Below, one piece after another: positions 62,442 through 64,000 of a stretch of 64,000 bases of DNA. The DNA is from Pseudooceanicola lipolyticus. GTDB lineage: Bacteria > Pseudomonadota > Alphaproteobacteria > Rhodobacterales > Rhodobacteraceae. The first letter of the stretch is position 1. The number at the start of each line of letters is the position of its first letter. Under the pieces are notes generated by a model. It was not told where the DNA came from and searched no databases. It saw nothing but the letters and a program-made list of their open reading frames with translations. The stretch is taken from contig NZ_PGTB01000001.1 in NCBI RefSeq assembly GCF_002786325.1, positions 1-64,000 on the forward strand, written 5' to 3'. Both the position numbers and the translations under genes were made by a program.

Positions 62442-63928
62442 TGTTCGCTGAACTGATGGGCGGTTTTGCCGCCCTCGCCAATCCGGAGACCTTTCTTTAC
62501 CTGGTGGGCGGGTTTCTGATGGGGCTGGTCTTTGGCGCCATTCCCGGTTTGACCGCCACGCTGGCCATTGCGTTGCTCTTGCCCTTTACCTTCGCAATGG
62601 AACTGACCAACGCGCTGGTGATGGTCATGGCCATCTTCATGTCGGGCATCTACGCGGGTTCCGTCACCGGCATCACGGTGAATATCCCCGGCGCGGCCTC
62701 CGGCGCCATCACGACCCTGGAAGGCCATGCCCTCATGAAGCGCGGAGAGGGTGCCAAGGCGCTGAGCCTCGATGCGCTGGCCTCGTCGATCGGCGGCGTT
62801 CTGGGGGCTGCGGTATTGATGTTCGTCGCCGTCCCGATGAGCCAATTCGCGCTGTTGTTTCATACGCCTGACAAGTTCGCGCTGGTCTTTATGGCGGTGG
62901 TCACCGTGGTGATCGTCGCCAAGGGGTCTATCTGGAAAAGCCTTGTGACGGTATCATTGGGTCTGATGATATCGACGGTGGGCTTTGACAATATGGTGGC
63001 GCAGGGGCGGTTCGATTTCGGCAGCGCCAACCTGATCGAAGGGATCCAGCTTTTGCCCGCTGTCATCGGTCTTTTCGCGGTTTGCGAATTGCTGCTGCAG
63101 GGGGGGGCAAAGGCCCGCGCTGCCGCCGACACGCCCGCGTTCAAGGTCAAGCACAAGGATTTCTGGCCGGATTGGAAAAAGGTGCGCGAGATCGGTTTTC
63201 TGACCTATCTGAAAAGTTCGGTGATCGGGGTCATGATCGGGATGCTGCCCGGCGGCGGTGCGTCGATGGCTTCCTTCGTCGCCTATGCCGAGGCCAAGCG
63301 CGTCAGCAAGACACCTCAGAACTATGGCAATGGATCGCACGAGGGGCTGGCGGCGGCGGAATCGGCCAACAACGCCATGTGCGGCGGGGCTGTCGTGCCC
63401 CTGCTGACACTGGGCATTCCGGGGGATTCCGTCACCGCGATCATCTTCGGAGTGCTGCTGATCCACGGCCTGGTCCCGGGGCCGGGACTTTTGACCACCG
63501 AGATGGCAACCGTCGCGCCGATGTTCGCGGCCCTGATGGTGGCGGCGGTTTTCGTCTTTCTGTCAGTTCTCGTCTTCGGACCTTATTACATCTGGCTGGC
63601 GCGGATGAACCGGGGGGTGCTTTATGCCTTTATCGCGATGATCGCGATGGTGGGCACCTATGCCTCGACCTACTCGGTGTTCCAGATGTGGATGGCGCTG
63701 GCCATCGGCATATTCGGATGGTCGCTGCGGCTGATGTCTTATCCCCTCGTACCGCTGCTGATGGGCATCATCCTTGGTCCATATCTTGAGCTCTACATGC
63801 GGCGGTCATTGATCACGTCGAACGGCGACGTGATGACGTTTTTCAGCAGTCCGATCAGCATCGGCCTGTATGCCATGACGCTTCTGTTCATCTACTTCCT
63901 GCGGTTCAAGCCGCCCAAGGCGGCATGA
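62441..63928 (+). CDS. tctA: Tripartite tricarboxylate transporter large membrane protein, TctA
   Basis: The 495-residue membrane protein has TctA motifs: GLVFGAIPGLTATLAIALLLPFTFAM, GIYAGSVTGITVNIPGAASGAITTLEGHALMKRGEG, and the second-half repeat SSVIGVMIGMLPGGGASMASFVAYAEAKRVSKTP, AESANNAMCGGAVVPLLTLGIPGDSVTAIIFGVL. About twelve segments are visible. With TctBC it forms a cation-coupled importer. Confidence 0.94.
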   Translation: MFAELMGGFAALANPETFLYLVGGFLMGLVFGAIPGLTATLAIALLLPFTFAMELTNALVMVMAIFMSGIYAGSVTGITVNIPGAASGAITTLEGHALMKRGEGAKALSLDALASSIGGVLGAAVLMFVAVPMSQFALLFHTPDKFALVFMAVVTVVIVAKGSIWKSLVTVSLGLMISTVGFDNMVAQGRFDFGSANLIEGIQLLPAVIGLFAVCELLLQGGAKARAAADTPAFKVKHKDFWPDWKKVREIGFLTYLKSSVIGVMIGMLPGGGASMASFVAYAEAKRVSKTPQNYGNGSHEGLAAAESANNAMCGGAVVPLLTLGIPGDSVTAIIFGVLLIHGLVPGPGLLTTEMATVAPMFAALMVAAVFVFLSVLVFGPYYIWLARMNRGVLYAFIAMIAMVGTYASTYSVFQMWMALAIGIFGWSLRLMSYPLVPLLMGIILGPYLELYMRRSLITSNGDVMTFFSSPISIGLYAMTLLFIYFLRFKPPKAA

Positions 63929-64000
63929 CCGGGGCCGGGGTTGTGCAAAGCGGGCGGCCACGACTGATCGCCAGCCCGGGCCCGAGCGTCTTCAGTCCGC
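63925..64000 (+). CDS. Possible start of a further gene, truncated by the window end
   Basis: An ATG overlaps the tctA stop as ATGA and opens 25 codons without a stop to the window end (MTGAGVVQSGRPRLIASPG in part). The overlap pattern is the usual one here, so a next operon gene is plausible, but the segment is too short to name. Confidence 0.35.
   Translation, partial: MTGAGVVQSGRPRLIASPGPSVFSP

Overview
The window reads as chromosomal or large-replicon accessory DNA from a high-GC alphaproteobacterium, most likely a Rhodobacteraceae (Roseobacter-group) heterotroph. This is inferred from the GC-rich coding sequence, the dense ATGA/TGATG-coupled operons, and the mix of TRAP, TTT, CUT2-type and LIV-type importers with GntR regulators. 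It is almost wholly catabolic. I saw no rRNA or tRNA gene, CRISPR array, transposase or phage gene.

Layout. (1) 1-7581, minus strand: a GntR-regulated operon with a NitT/TauT-type ABC importer, a zinc-free MDR oxidoreductase, a hotdog thioesterase, a VOC protein, an acyl-CoA ligase and the start of a gamma-glutamyltranspeptidase. (2) 7582-11150: a LacI regulator, a HisD-family dehydrogenase resembling sulfopropanediol dehydrogenase HpsN, and an SDR. (3) 11147-16762: a phenol-hydroxylase-type flavoprotein, a LysR regulator and a DctPQM TRAP importer. (4) 16805-27901: an aromatic module with a GntR regulator, SMP-30 lactonase, MhpA-like hydroxylase, FAH-family hydrolase, two-domain extradiol dioxygenase, a CUT2-type ABC importer with two permeases, and a GST resembling the beta-etherase LigF. 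(5) 27972-32808: uronate oxidation (udh, GntR, kdgD) and a YdhS-like flavoprotein. (6) 33154-40323: a GntR/UTRA regulator, FGGY kinase, BtpA-family protein, SDR, CUT2-type importer with a single-domain ATPase, and a HAD phosphatase. (7) 40512-41693: an orphan DUF4143-type AAA ATPase. (8) 41791-52539: an AraC-linked set with two cupin/flavin-monooxygenase pairs, an arylformamidase-like hydrolase and a complete LIV-type importer. (9) 52984-64000: an SDR, GntR, MmgE/PrpD protein, aspartate-dehydrogenase-like protein, two-subunit aconitase X, DadA-like oxidase, Asp/Glu-racemase-family protein and the TctCBA importer.

Most modules combine an importer, a local regulator and two to six enzymes, as expected for self-contained catabolic cassettes. 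Several promoters carry inverted or direct repeats that can be matched to the neighbouring regulator. The best-supported set is a repeated TGTATACA-type element at three promoters of module 9. That module is also the strongest candidate for an undescribed pathway: it pairs AcnX, a proposed hydroxy-acid dehydratase family, with an imine-reductase-type dehydrogenase, a flavin amine oxidase, a racemase and a tricarboxylate-type importer. Modules 4, 6 and 8 are also gene combinations whose substrates cannot be named from sequence alone.
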